Numbered from the stretch's first letter, positions 17,133-25,525 are shown. The stretch is 50,182 bases of DNA from Hymenobacter sp. (GCA_028288445.1 JAQBNT010000267.1:1-50182), one strand, 5' to 3'. Numbers and translations are program-made. Notes: a model not told the origin generated them from the letters alone.

Positions 17133-18908
17133 CTACTGGATATCCAGCGTGTACGGCAGGCGGGCTTGCACGCCGCGCATCTGCATCAGCTGCTGGTACT
17201 GGGCGTAGGCGGGGTACAGCGGCCCCAGCTCGGCCTTGATGGCGCGGGTTTTGGCGGCATCGTCGTCGTCGCTGAACGTGGAGATAAAGCCTTCCAGCGC
17301 CGATTTCTGGCGGGGCAGGCGCTGCACGCGGTAGTCGTCGGGCTGGAGGTGGGCACGGGCGGCGGCAATTTTCAGCGCGTCCTGGTAGTCGCCGAGCACG
17401 TCCACGAGGCCGTTGTTTTTGGCTTCGAGGCCGCTCCAGACGCGGCCCGAGGCCAGGCGGCGCAGGCGCTCCACAGGCATGTGGCGGCCCTTGGCGGCCT
17501 TGCTGGTGAAGTCGGCGTAGATGCGGTTTACCTCTTCCTGCAGGGTGCGCTTCTCAAAATCGGTGAGCGGGCGGGTGATGGTGGGCAGGTCCGAAAACTT
17601 GCCCGTCGTCACGCGGTCCACGGTGATGCCGAGCTTGTCGGCCAGCAGCGGCTGGATGTTGGGCAGCACGCCAAACACGCCGATGGAGCCCGTGATGGTG
17701 TTCGGGTGGGCCACGATGGTGTCGCAGGCCATGGCAATGTAGTAGCCGCCCGAGGCCGCCACGTCGCTCATGCTGGCGATAATCGGCTTCACTTTTTTGG
17801 TCAATACCACTTCGCGGTAGATGATGTCGGAGGCCAGCGAGGAGCCGCCCGGCGAGTTGATGCGCAGCACCACGGCCTTCACCCGGTCATCGAGCCGGGC
17901 CTTGCGGATGGCCTCGGCAAACTTGGTGCTGCCGATGTTGTCGTCCGAGCCCTTGCCGGTCACGATGTCGCCCTCGGCGTAAATCACGGCAATGCGGCGG
18001 CCGCTGGTTTTGCCCTCGCGCTCGTCCACGCCGTTGTCGTGGTCGGTGTAGTCGGAAAGGGTCACCAGGTTGGGGGTTTTGTTTTTGGCGAGGTCCAGCT
18101 TGCGGCGCAGGTAGTTCTGCACCTCATCGAAGTAGCCGAGCTTGGTCACCAGCTTCAGGCGCAGGGCGTCGGGGGCGTTGTGCACCAGCATCGAATCGGA
18201 AATGACCTTGAGGCGGGCGGGGGCGATGCCGCGGGTTTTGGCCACCTCGCCAATCATGTAGCCGTTGATGGAGTTCAGGAACGACACCGTCTGGTAGCGG
18301 GCCGAATCGGAGAAGTTCTCGCGGAAAAACGGCTCCACGGCGCTTTTGAAGGAGCCCACCCGGAAAATGTAGGGCTGAATGCCGGCCTTGTCGAACAGGC
18401 GCTTGTAGAACATCACCTCCGCGCTCAGGCCGTTGAATTCGAGCGTGCCCTGCGGGTTGAGGTAGATTTCGTTGGCCATCGAGGAGAGGTAGAAGCTCTT
18501 TTCGGAGGCGATTTCGTGGTAGGCGACCACAAATTTGCCGCTCTTTTTGAAGTCGAGCAGCGCGTTGCGCACTTCCTCCAGCGAGGCCATGCCGCCCTGC
18601 ACGATGCCCAGGTTCAGCAAAATGCCCTTGATGTCGTCGTCGGACTTGGCCCGGTGAATGGCTTCCTTCAGCTCGACCAGCCCCGTGCTGCCGCCCCCGC
18701 CAAAGCCACCGAAGCGCCCTTCGCGCCCGCGCTCGTTCAGCGGCTCGTTCAGCTTAAGCTCCAGCACCGAGTTGGCGACGGTTTCCTTGGGCTCGTGCGA
18801 GCTGCTCACCGCCGCCCCGATGACGATGGCGAACACGACAAACCCGAGGAAGGCAAAGGCCGCAAGGCCCACAATGGTGGCGAGGACGTATTTAAGAAAC
18901 TGGCGCAT
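17133..18908 (-). CDS. sppA: Signal peptide peptidase SppA, 67K (tandem-domain) type
   Basis: 591 aa. An N-terminal membrane anchor (LATIVGLAAFAFLGFVVFAIV, about residues 9-31, allowing for small edges) carries two S49 peptidase repeats in the periplasm. SppA digests cleaved signal peptides with a Ser-Lys dyad. The general-base Lys is in VGSFKSAVEPFF (Lys188) and the nucleophile in AASGGYYIAMACD (Ser386), matching the split active site of the E. coli 67K form; LRINSPGGSSLASD is the substrate groove. The start ATG at 18908 has a TACTTTTG box 24-31 bp upstream, and the 21-bp repeat array lies just beyond that. Confidence 0.94.
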   Translation of the reverse strand: MRQFLKYVLATIVGLAAFAFLGFVVFAIVIGAAVSSSHEPKETVANSVLELKLNEPLNERGREGRFGGFGGGGSTGLVELKEAIHRAKSDDDIKGILLNLGIVQGGMASLEEVRNALLDFKKSGKFVVAYHEIASEKSFYLSSMANEIYLNPQGTLEFNGLSAEVMFYKRLFDKAGIQPYIFRVGSFKSAVEPFFRENFSDSARYQTVSFLNSINGYMIGEVAKTRGIAPARLKVISDSMLVHNAPDALRLKLVTKLGYFDEVQNYLRRKLDLAKNKTPNLVTLSDYTDHDNGVDEREGKTSGRRIAVIYAEGDIVTGKGSDDNIGSTKFAEAIRKARLDDRVKAVVLRINSPGGSSLASDIIYREVVLTKKVKPIIASMSDVAASGGYYIAMACDTIVAHPNTITGSIGVFGVLPNIQPLLADKLGITVDRVTTGKFSDLPTITRPLTDFEKRTLQEEVNRIYADFTSKAAKGRHMPVERLRRLASGRVWSGLEAKNNGLVDVLGDYQDALKIAAARAHLQPDDYRVQRLPRQKSALEGFISTFSDDDDAAKTRAIKAELGPLYPAYAQYQQLMQMRGVQARLPYTLDIQ

Positions 18909-18931
18909 GGGTGCAGAAGTATGAGAGCAAG

Positions 18932-18939
18932 CAAAAGTA
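18932..18939 (-). promoter_or_regulatory. Candidate -7 box TACTTTTG for sppA
   Basis: On the minus strand TACTTTTG matches TAnnTTTG exactly, 24 bp upstream of the sppA ATG. No TTG at the usual -33 distance is evident. The long hairpin of the repeat array begins about 45 bp further upstream. Confidence 0.42.
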
Positions 18940-18982
18940 GGCGGCGCGGGCCGTTTGGCCGGCTAAAAGTAAAGGCGGGCCT

Positions 18983-19083
18983 TTCGATGCCGGTTTCCGG
19001 CGTTTCGACAACGATTTCCGCCGGCGGAAAGAGCCATCGAAACGGCGGAAATCGTTGTCGAAACGCCGGAAACCGGCATCGAA
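18983..19083. repeat. 41-bp perfect inverted repeat (hairpin 1 of the array)
   Basis: Arms 18983-19023 and 19043-19083 are perfect reverse complements over 41 bp, with a 19-bp spacer. Three further outer positions pair with one wobble. It marks the left end of the 21-bp array, where unit direction flips. Confidence 0.95.
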
Positions 19084-19192
19084 GGGCCGGAAACCAGCAT
19101 TGAGTGCCCGGCAACTGGCATCGAAGGGGCGGAAAGGACCATTGCTCCCCCGGAAAGCCGCATCGCAGGCCCGGAAAGGGACGTCGGGCTTT

Positions 19193-19268
19193 CGAACACC
19201 GTTGCCGGGCTTACGAACACTGTTGCCGAGGGCGGCAAGACCGTTCGTAAGCCCGGCAACGGTGTTCG
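19193..19268. repeat. 26-bp perfect inverted repeat with inner stem (hairpin 2 of the array)
   Basis: Arms 19193-19218 and 19243-19268 are perfect reverse complements over 26 bp. The 24-bp spacer itself holds a 6-bp stem (TTGCCG at 19223, CGGCAA at 19233). It sits in the middle of the 21-bp array and separates two unit subfamilies. Confidence 0.93.
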
Positions 19269-19432
19269 TAACGGCGGCAACAGTGTTCGTAATGCCGGCA
19301 AAACCGTTCGTAACGGCGGGGAAGGTGTTCGAAGCGGCGGGCAGACTGTTCGTAAGGCCGGCACAGGTGTTTGAAGCGCCGGAAAGGGCGTTTGAAGGGC
19401 CGGAGGAGGTGTTTGAAGCGGCGGAAAAAGTG

Positions 19433-20761
19433 CTAGTAGCCGTACTTCTCGCCCCACCAGCCGCGCAGGCGCTCCTGGATTTTGGCCTCGCTGGCGTTGT
19501 GGCCGGGGGCGTAGAAGCGGGTGCCGCTCAGGGCGTCGGGCAGAAACTCCTGCTCCTCGAAATTGCCCTCGCCGTTGTGCGAGTAGGCGTATTCCTTGCC
19601 GTAGCCGAGCTGTTTCATCAGGCGGGTGGGGGCGTTGCGCAGGGGCACCGGCACGGGGTACACGCCGTTGGCCTTCACCTCGGCCTGCGCGGCGCGGATG
19701 GCCATATAAGCGGCGTTGCTTTTGGGCGAAGTGGCGAGGTAAATGACGGTTTGGGCCAGTATCAAATCCGACTCGGGCAGGCCGATGACGGTGCAGGCTT
19801 GGAAGCAGCTCGTGGCCAGCATCAGGGCGTTGGGGTTGGCATTGCCGATGTCTTCGGAAGCCAGGATGAGCATGCGGCGGGCGATGAACTTCACGTCCTC
19901 GCCGCCTTCGAGCATCACGGCCAGGTAGTAGAGGGCGGCGTTGGGGTCGGAGCCGCGCATGGATTTGATGAAGGCCGAAATGACGTCGTAGTGCATTTCG
20001 CCGCCCTTGTCGTACTTCGCCAGGGGGCGCTGGGCCACGGTCTGCACCACCGCATCGGTGATTTCAATGACGCCCTTTTTGTTGGGCGGCGTGCTTTGCA
20101 CTACGATTTCGAGCAGGTTGAGCAGCTTGCGGGCGTCGCCACCTGAGAGGGCGAGCAGGGCGTGGTCTTCTTTCAGCACCACCTTTTTCTGCTTCAACGC
20201 CTCGTCTTCGGTCAGGGCTTTTTGCACGAGGCCGCGCAGGGTGTCCGCGCTCAGCGCCTCCAGCACATACACCTGGCAGCGCGAGAGCAACGCCGGGATG
20301 ACTTCAAACGACGGATTCTCCGTCGTCGCCCCAATCAGCGTGACGGTGCCGTGCTCCACCGCGCCCAGCAGCGCATCCTGCTGCGCCTTGCTGAAGCGGT
20401 GGATTTCATCAATAAACAGCACCGTGCCGCGCTGGCGCTTGGCTTTTTCAATCACGTCGCGCACGTCCTTCACCCCCGCATTAATGGCCGAGAGGGCCGA
20501 GAATGGGTGTTTCAGCTCCGAGGCCAGCAGGTGGGCCAGGGTGGTTTTGCCCACGCCGGGCGGCCCCCACAGAATGAGGCTGGGCAGCCGGCCGGAGTTC
20601 AAATAGCGGCGCAGGACGCCGGTTTCGCCCACCAGGTGCTGCTGGCCGGCGTAGTCGGCCAGGCGGCGGGGGCGCTGGCGCTCGGCCAGGGGGGCGTCGG
20701 CATCGGCGGGGGCGGCGGGGGTGAAGGCGGCGGGTTCGTCGTCGGGGAAGAGGGAGGCCAT
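19433..20761 (-). CDS. rarA: Replication-associated recombination protein A (RarA/MgsA)
   Basis: 442 aa. An AAA+ ATPase of the clamp-loader group acting at stalled replication forks. Seen: Walker A LWGPPGVGKTTLAH (about residues 65-77), Walker B VLFIDEIHRFSKAQQD, sensor GATTENPSFEVIPALLSR (with Arg finger), and the C-terminal tetramerisation region with MRGSDPNAALYYLAVMLEGG and RRMLILASEDIGNANPNAL, which is diagnostic. ATG at 20761 is preferred to an in-frame TTG six codons upstream. Its stop codon abuts the 21-bp array, which separates it from sppA. Confidence 0.95.
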   Translation of the reverse strand: MASLFPDDEPAAFTPAAPADADAPLAERQRPRRLADYAGQQHLVGETGVLRRYLNSGRLPSLILWGPPGVGKTTLAHLLASELKHPFSALSAINAGVKDVRDVIEKAKRQRGTVLFIDEIHRFSKAQQDALLGAVEHGTVTLIGATTENPSFEVIPALLSRCQVYVLEALSADTLRGLVQKALTEDEALKQKKVVLKEDHALLALSGGDARKLLNLLEIVVQSTPPNKKGVIEITDAVVQTVAQRPLAKYDKGGEMHYDVISAFIKSMRGSDPNAALYYLAVMLEGGEDVKFIARRMLILASEDIGNANPNALMLATSCFQACTVIGLPESDLILAQTVIYLATSPKSNAAYMAIRAAQAEVKANGVYPVPVPLRNAPTRLMKQLGYGKEYAYSHNGEGNFEEQEFLPDALSGTRFYAPGHNASEAKIQERLRGWWGEKYGY

Positions 20762-20860
20762 GGGAGTTGTTTTGGGCAAAGTTCGGGCAGTACGGGATTA
20801 CGGGCAGCTAAGGGAGCTGTTTGGAAAGATATTTCTATAGCGCGTTTGTCATCCTTATCT

Positions 20861-20947
20861 GTCATCCTGAGCGCAGCGAAGGACCTTATCACGTCCGCGC
20901 AATAAAGGTTCAGGCGTGATAAGGTCCTTCGCTGCGCTCAGGATGAC
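20861..20947. repeat. Palindromic dispersed element, copy B
   Basis: Left arm GTCATCCTGAGCGCAGCGAA continues to CCTTATCA and pairs with TGATAAGG through to CGCTCAGGATGAC on the right. About 35-bp arms with a short variable centre. Fragments of the same ends occur just outside (GTCATCC at about 20848, GGGATGAC at 20961-20968), suggesting nested or decayed copies. It lies between the 5' ends of rarA and the glycosyltransferase gene. Confidence 0.9.
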
Positions 20948-21022
20948 AAACGCTCCGCTCGGGATGACAGGGGGCTTTTCAAACAGTTACGAAAATTGCC
21001 GAGCCCCCGCCGCCGGTGCCCC

Positions 21023-21030
21023 TACCTTTG
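21023..21030 (+). promoter_or_regulatory. Candidate -7 box TACCTTTG, nearly leaderless
   Basis: A perfect TAnnTTTG match ending only 4 bp before the ATG at 21035; a TTG lies 24 bp upstream (about 20996). If it is used, the transcript would start at or beside the ATG. Confidence 0.45.
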
Positions 21031-21034
21031 CCCA

Positions 21035-22531
21035 ATGGGCTCTTTTTGGCGGCGTTTGGCCGCAGCGCATCATCTCAAATTAATGTCGGCCGGGCTGCTG
21101 GCCGCGTTGCTGGTGCTGCTGGGATGGCGGGTGGGCACGCCGGTGCTGCACCTCTGGGACGAATCGCGCCTGGCCGTGAATGCCGCCGAAATGCTGCGCA
21201 GCGGCGACTGGCTGATTACCCGCTACAACGGGCGGCCCGACCTGTGGAACACCAAGCCGCCCCTGCTCATCTGGCTGCAGGCCGCCGGCCTGTACGGACT
21301 GGGCTACGGCATGTGGGCCATTCGCCTGCCCTCGGTGCTCGCCGCGCTGGCCACCGCCTGGATGCTCTACCGGTTTGGGTGCCAGGTGCTGGGCAGCCGC
21401 TTCGTGGGTGCTTTTGCGGCCCTCATCCTGGCCACCAGCCCAGGGTTCAACGGCACCCATGTGGCCCGCTTCGGCGATTACGATGCCCTGCTGTGCCTAG
21501 GCCTCACGGCCGCCGCGCTGAGCTGGTACCGGCACGCGCAGCAGCGGCAGGCGCGGTGGCTCTGGCAGGGGGCGGGCTGGTTTGCCCTGGCCCTGCTCAC
21601 CAAGTCGGCGGCGGCGCTGCTGGTGCTGCCGGCGGTGGCCGTTGGCCTGGCCCTGCCGTCGGCGGGGCGCTGGGTGTTCGGGCAGTGGCGCACGTATGCG
21701 GCCATCGGGCTGGCGTTTGGGCCGCTGCTGTTGTTCTACGGCCTGCGGGAGGCGGCGGCCCCCGGCTACCTGGCCGCGGCGTGGTTCAACGACTGGTACG
21801 GCCGGCTGAGCCAGCACATCGTGACCCTCGACCATCCGTGGTGGGTGTATTTCCAGCGGCTGCTTTTCCCCGACCTGCTGACGTGGAGCCTGCTGCTGCC
21901 CGTTGGCCTCTGGCTGGCCCGGCCCGGCGCGGCGGCCCCGGCTCCCAAGCGCCGCTTCGCCCAATTTGCCGGCCTGTACATCCTGGTGTTTTTACTGATA
22001 CTATCGGCCGCGCGCACCCGGCTGGGGTGGTACAGCGCGCCGGTGTACCCCCTGGCCGCGCTGCTGTGCGCCCTGGGGTTGGAGCACCTCACGCGGCTGG
22101 CCCTGCACGCCGGGCGCTGGCCCCGGCCCGTGGTGGTGGGCCTGCTTGGGCTGGCCACGGTGCTGCCGGCCGGCGTGCTGCTGCACCACGAACAAACCCG
22201 GTGGAACACGGAAAAAACCGACCCCATGCTGCGCTATGGCTACCAGCTCCCGCTGCTGCCGGCCACCCGGCCGGGCCTCGGCCCGTTCACCATTCTGCGC
22301 GAAGACCGGTACAACGCGGCGCTCACGTTTTACATGGCCGCCCTGCGCCAGCAAGGCTTCCAGCCCACGGCCATCGCGGGCACGGCGGCTGCATTGCAGG
22401 ACCTGCGCCCCGGCCAGCCGCTGCTGATTTGCGATGAGGCCATGCAACGCTACGTGCGGCAGCATTACACCACGCAGCCGCTGCCCGGGCCCGGCCCCTG
22501 CGTACTGCTTAAAATTGTGGGCCGTAAATAG
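21035..22531 (+). CDS. PMT/ArnT-type membrane glycosyltransferase (GT39/GT83-like)
   Basis: 498 aa, polytopic with about 11-12 hydrophobic segments. This GT-C fold family transfers sugars from polyprenyl-phosphate donors to lipids or proteins on the outer face of the inner membrane. The first periplasmic loop has WDESRLAVNAAEMLRSGDW, equivalent to the catalytic Asp-Glu loop of ArnT/PMT, followed by NTKPPLLIWLQA and the GDYDALLCLGLTAAAL segment. The acceptor is unknown. ATG at 21035 is used; ATG at 21083 is an alternative that would leave a leader for the TACCTTTG box. Confidence 0.85.
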   Translation: MGSFWRRLAAAHHLKLMSAGLLAALLVLLGWRVGTPVLHLWDESRLAVNAAEMLRSGDWLITRYNGRPDLWNTKPPLLIWLQAAGLYGLGYGMWAIRLPSVLAALATAWMLYRFGCQVLGSRFVGAFAALILATSPGFNGTHVARFGDYDALLCLGLTAAALSWYRHAQQRQARWLWQGAGWFALALLTKSAAALLVLPAVAVGLALPSAGRWVFGQWRTYAAIGLAFGPLLLFYGLREAAAPGYLAAAWFNDWYGRLSQHIVTLDHPWWVYFQRLLFPDLLTWSLLLPVGLWLARPGAAAPAPKRRFAQFAGLYILVFLLILSAARTRLGWYSAPVYPLAALLCALGLEHLTRLALHAGRWPRPVVVGLLGLATVLPAGVLLHHEQTRWNTEKTDPMLRYGYQLPLLPATRPGLGPFTILREDRYNAALTFYMAALRQQGFQPTAIAGTAAALQDLRPGQPLLICDEAMQRYVRQHYTTQPLPGPGPCVLLKIVGRK

Positions 22532-22581
22532 CCGGCCGGCCGTTGTTACACGCCTTGCATTACCGGAAACACGAAAAGCCC

Positions 22582-22667
22582 TGGCCATGTGCCGCCGCGC
22601 AATGCGACCTTTGTGGCTCACGTTTCTGAGCGATGCCCGGCAGCTGTGGCCATGTGCCGCCGCGCAA
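22582..22667 (+). repeat. Direct repeat pair, 21 bp, 65 bp apart
   Basis: A 21-bp sequence beginning TGGCCATGTGCCGCC occurs at 22582-22602 and identically at 22647-22667, in the gap between the glycosyltransferase and the EamA transporter. The spacing brackets a GACCTTTG box (about 22606-22613). It could be a local duplication or a paired protein-binding site. Confidence 0.7.
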
Positions 22668-22725
22668 AGTCCCGAATGGGCTGCGCCGTTGCGCCGGGCC
22701 AGTGCGAGCGATACCTTCTCAACTT

Positions 22726-23658
22726 ATGCCCAATCAATCCCGCGTCCACGCGGCCCTCTTCTTCGTCGCGGTCATCTACGCGGCCAACTATTCACTGTCC
22801 AAAGACGTGATGCCGCTCTACATGACCCCGTTCGGCATCGTGACGCTGCGGGTGCTGGGCGCGTCGAGCTTTTTCGCGCTGGTGAAATACTTCGTGGCCC
22901 CGCAGGACAAAATCATCGGCTGGGCCGATAACCGGCGGTCCATTATCTGCGGCATTTGCGGGATTGGGGTTAATCAGCTGCTGTTTTTTTCGGGACTGAA
23001 TTTGACCTCGCCCATCAGCGCCTCGCTGCTGCAAACCATCGCGCCCATCGTGGTGGTCATCGCCTCGGCTATTTTATTGAGCGAGAAGATTACGCTGCCG
23101 CGTGTGCTGGGCATTGCGGTGGGGGCGGCCGGGGCGGCCTCGCTCATCCTCAGCCGCAACGCGCAGGCCGCCATCTACCCGCACACCACGCTGGGCAACC
23201 TGTTCATTCTGGCCAATGCCACCGTGTTTGGCCTGTACCTGGTGCTGGTGCAGCCGCTCATGCGCAAATACCACGCCTTCACGGTGCTGGCACGGGTGTT
23301 TCTGGTGGGGGCCATCATCGCGGTGCCCTTCGGCTGGCGCGACGCGCTGACGGCCAACTACGCCAGCTTTCCGCTCAAAATCTGGCTGGAAATCGGCTAC
23401 ATGGTGGTATTTCTCACCATCCTGGCCTACCTACTCAACAACTGGGCGCTGAAATACGCCTCGCCGGCCCTGCTGGGCGTCTACATCTACCTGCAGCCGG
23501 TGCTGGCCGTGCTCATCGCCGTGGCCCTAGGCAAAGACCATTTCACGCTGGGCAAGGCCGGGCAGGCGGCGCTCATCTTCGTGGGCGTGTGGCTGGTGAG
23601 CCAGAAGCCGAAAGCCGTGCCAGTGGCGGCAGCGCCGAAGGAAGCGGTTGTGGAGTGA
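22726..23658 (+). CDS. EamA-family (DMT) transporter
   Basis: 310 aa with ten hydrophobic segments in two EamA repeats of five. Drug/metabolite transporter superfamily proteins export or exchange amino acids and other small metabolites across the inner membrane. The first repeat shows NYSLSKDVMPLYMTPFGIVTLR and LNLTSPISASLLQTIAPI; the second ends WALKYASPALLGVYIYLQPVLA, both typical. ATG at 22726 (MPNQSRVHAALFFVAVIYAA) is preferred; the frame is open 31 codons upstream without any membrane-protein character. Substrate unknown. Confidence 0.88.
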   Translation: MPNQSRVHAALFFVAVIYAANYSLSKDVMPLYMTPFGIVTLRVLGASSFFALVKYFVAPQDKIIGWADNRRSIICGICGIGVNQLLFFSGLNLTSPISASLLQTIAPIVVVIASAILLSEKITLPRVLGIAVGAAGAASLILSRNAQAAIYPHTTLGNLFILANATVFGLYLVLVQPLMRKYHAFTVLARVFLVGAIIAVPFGWRDALTANYASFPLKIWLEIGYMVVFLTILAYLLNNWALKYASPALLGVYIYLQPVLAVLIAVALGKDHFTLGKAGQAALIFVGVWLVSQKPKAVPVAAAPKEAVVE

Positions 23659-23690
23659 GGGCGTCGGGTGAGCCTCGTGAAAAGCAGAAC

Positions 23691-23789
23691 GTCATGCTGA
23701 GCGGAGTCGAAGCATCTCTACCGCGCAAGTAAATCCTGTTGATTGGATTACTGCTTCGGTAGAGATGCTTCGGCTGCGCTCAGCATGAC
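23691..23789. repeat. Palindromic dispersed element, copy C
   Basis: Starts GTCATGCTGAGCGGAGTCGA, with AGCATCTCTACCG in the left arm, and ends GCTGCGCTCAGCATGAC. The left and right arms pair over about 35 bp with a variable AT-richer centre. It lies between the convergent EamA and MBL-rhodanese genes. Confidence 0.92.
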
Positions 23790-23819
23790 CGTTCTTTAAA
23801 TATGCGAGGTTAGCGGTAT

Positions 23820-25199
23820 CTAATGCGCCGCCTGCTTCTGGAAATCCGTAATCGCCTCGCCTAAATCCAGCACCTCTACACCGGGCAGGGCCTGCTGCAC
23901 AATGCTGGCCCCGGCCGCCGAGCGGTACCCGCCCGCGCAGTGAATGAGGACGGGCTTATCGGTCGGAATCTCGTGGGCGCGCTCGCGCAGCTCGGGCAGC
24001 GGGATGATGAGCGCGTTGTCGAACACCGGCGTTTTGGCCTCGGTCCGGTTGCGGATGTCCACGATGGTGAAGGCCTCGGGGTGCTCGCGCACGGCCGCCA
24101 CGTCTACGGCGGGGGAGGTGGCGGGCAGGGCCGTAGGGGCCAGTAGCGCGCCTTTGATGTTGCCCTCGTAGCCAATTTTGGCCGTTTTGCGGATAACGGT
24201 GTCCAGCGCGATTTTGGAATCGGCCAGCAGGTAGAACGGCTCTTTGGGGCCAACTACCGAGCCCAGCCAGGTTTCAAACTTGCCGCCATCCTGCAGATTG
24301 ATAGCCCCCGGCAGGTGACCGGCGCGGAACTGGGCCGCTGGCCGCGTGTCGATGAGCAGCACGCCGGGCTCCAGCGCCGCGTCGCTGCCGGGGTGCGGCA
24401 CCGCCCGGATGCTGTCCTCGAAGCTGGGCGCGCCCTGCTTGTTGAGGGCCACGTCGTGGCCGAAATACTTGGGCACGAAGGGCTGGTCTTCGAGCAGCAC
24501 CTTGATGAACTCATCCTGCGACATGGGTTGCAGGGCGTAGTTGGTTTTCAGCTCCTTGGCGATGGTGGAATCCAGGTCCAGGCTGGTGGTTTTGCCGCAG
24601 AGCGAGCCGGGGCCGTGGGCGGGGTACACCTTGGTGCTCCCGGGCAGGGTCATGAGCTTGTTGCGGGTGCTGCGGTAGAGCTGGGCGGCCAACTCCTCGC
24701 GCTTGTGGCCGCCCACGGCCTCTTCCTCGCGCAGGTCGGGCCGGCCCACATCGCCCACAAACAGCGTGTCGCCGGTAAACACGGCGCGGCTCTGGGCCAG
24801 CTCGTCCATGAGCAGGATGCTGATGCTGTCGGGCGAGTGGCCGGGGGTGTTGATGGCGTGCAGCTCGTAGCCGCCCAGCTTGATGCGGTCGCCGTCGTCG
24901 AACGTCTTGTGCGGGTACTTGGCCCCCACCAGCTTGCTGCAATAGATGGGCGCTTCGGTTTCCTCGGCAATTTCGAGGTGCGAAGACACGAAATCGGCGT
25001 GCGGGTGCGTCTCAATCACGGCGATGATGCGGGCCTCGTGCTCGTCGGCAAAGTCGTAGTAAGGCTGCGGGTCGCGGCCGGGGTCGATGATGGCGACTTG
25101 GCGGCCGCAACGCACGGCGTAGCTGGCGTGGGCCAGGCCCTTGTCGTAAAACTGCTGGATTTGCACGGCCGAGGCCGTGCTACTGGGGAGGGGAGGCAT
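23820..25199 (-). CDS. MBL-fold hydrolase fused to two rhodanese domains (persulfide dioxygenase-like)
   Basis: 459 aa. Residues about 12-250 are a metallo-beta-lactamase fold of the ETHE1/PDO group: ETHPHADFVSSH (His65, His67, Asp69), NTPGHSPDSIS, FTGDTLFVGDVGRPDL and VYPAHGPGSLCGK. A rhodanese domain at about 265-355 lacks the catalytic Cys (FYLLADSK), and a second at about 365-455 has it in LIHCAGGYRS (Cys421). The likely role is oxidation or transfer of sulfane sulfur (glutathione or other thiol persulfides). ATG at 25199 is used; the frame is open 47 codons upstream but the fold starts here. A TATATTTG box lies 37 bp upstream. Confidence 0.9.
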   Translation of the reverse strand: MPPLPSSTASAVQIQQFYDKGLAHASYAVRCGRQVAIIDPGRDPQPYYDFADEHEARIIAVIETHPHADFVSSHLEIAEETEAPIYCSKLVGAKYPHKTFDDGDRIKLGGYELHAINTPGHSPDSISILLMDELAQSRAVFTGDTLFVGDVGRPDLREEEAVGGHKREELAAQLYRSTRNKLMTLPGSTKVYPAHGPGSLCGKTTSLDLDSTIAKELKTNYALQPMSQDEFIKVLLEDQPFVPKYFGHDVALNKQGAPSFEDSIRAVPHPGSDAALEPGVLLIDTRPAAQFRAGHLPGAINLQDGGKFETWLGSVVGPKEPFYLLADSKIALDTVIRKTAKIGYEGNIKGALLAPTALPATSPAVDVAAVREHPEAFTIVDIRNRTEAKTPVFDNALIIPLPELRERAHEIPTDKPVLIHCAGGYRSAAGASIVQQALPGVEVLDLGEAITDFQKQAAH

Positions 25200-25525
25200 G
25201 GGGAAATTGCGTGTGGTGAAACCGGGTGGTTTGCCCAAATATAAGCAAGCCACAGAATGCAGGGATTTGTTCAGCTTTGGGGAAGATAAGAAAAGGGCAT
25301 GGCTGATGAAATACCGGCTGTTTTCATGGGCTGACAACAACCCGTCCTATGTTATATAATAAAGTCTCTTTTTGACGGGTAAGCAGCGCGGCATGCTGAA
25401 ATCAATGATTAGTTGCAGAAACCGAAATAGATTAAAAAATAAGCAAAATGGTACCGTCGGCGTACGTACTTTCACCGCAGAAATTCACCATCCCTTTCAC
25501 ACCACAACAAATAACGAAGACTACC
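25200..25525. other. Divergent intergenic region, 326 bp
   Basis: This region lies between the MBL-rhodanese gene and the T9SS-secreted protein gene. It is clearly richer in A and T than its surroundings, notably at 25340-25365 (TATGTTATATAATAAAG) and 25425-25450. It holds the TATATTTG box for the minus-strand gene and a weak TACTTTCA box at about 25467-25474 for the plus-strand gene. No gene is apparent. Confidence 0.5.
25236..25243 (-). promoter_or_regulatory. Candidate -7 box TATATTTG for the MBL-rhodanese gene
   Basis: Read on the minus strand this is an exact TAnnTTTG match 37 bp upstream of the start codon. A TTG at ideal -33 spacing is not evident. Confidence 0.42.

Larger units (their letters stand above)
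18983..19431. repeat. Degenerate 21-bp tandem repeat array
   Basis: About 450 bp with a strict 21-bp period. In the first part, the mark CATCGAA/CATTG recurs at 19035, 19056, 19077, 19098, 19119, 19140, 19161 and 19182. In the second, GTTCGTAA/GTTTGAAG recurs at 19243, 19264, 19285, 19306, 19327, 19348, 19369, 19390 and 19411. Every unit has a central CGGCGG/GCCGG-type core and units differ at several positions. Unit orientation flips twice, each time at a long hairpin. As 21 is divisible by 3 and units lack stops, spurious heptapeptide reading frames appear on both strands. It lies between rarA and sppA and its last unit ends 1 bp before the rarA stop codon. Confidence 0.9.

Noticed and set aside
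17118..19103. Long open frame (661 codons) on the plus strand opposite sppA
   Set aside because: Composition is Gly/Val/His/Ala-rich without any domain, and it mirrors the codons of sppA, whose product is unmistakable. GC-rich DNA gives long antisense frames.
18983..19431. CRISPR array
   Set aside because: Units are contiguous without unique spacers, period is 21 bp, and no cas gene is nearby.
18963..19457. Heptapeptide-repeat protein (ALRTVLP-like units) encoded in the first 21-bp array
   Set aside because: Any stop-free 21-bp repeat gives heptad frames on both strands; no start with good context, no signal peptide, and it overlaps the rarA end. Kept as a DNA repeat only.
21016..22437. Second frame within the glycosyltransferase gene (473 codons)
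   Set aside because: Arg/Ala/Gly/Pro-rich out-of-frame product; the overlapping frame encodes a clear membrane glycosyltransferase.
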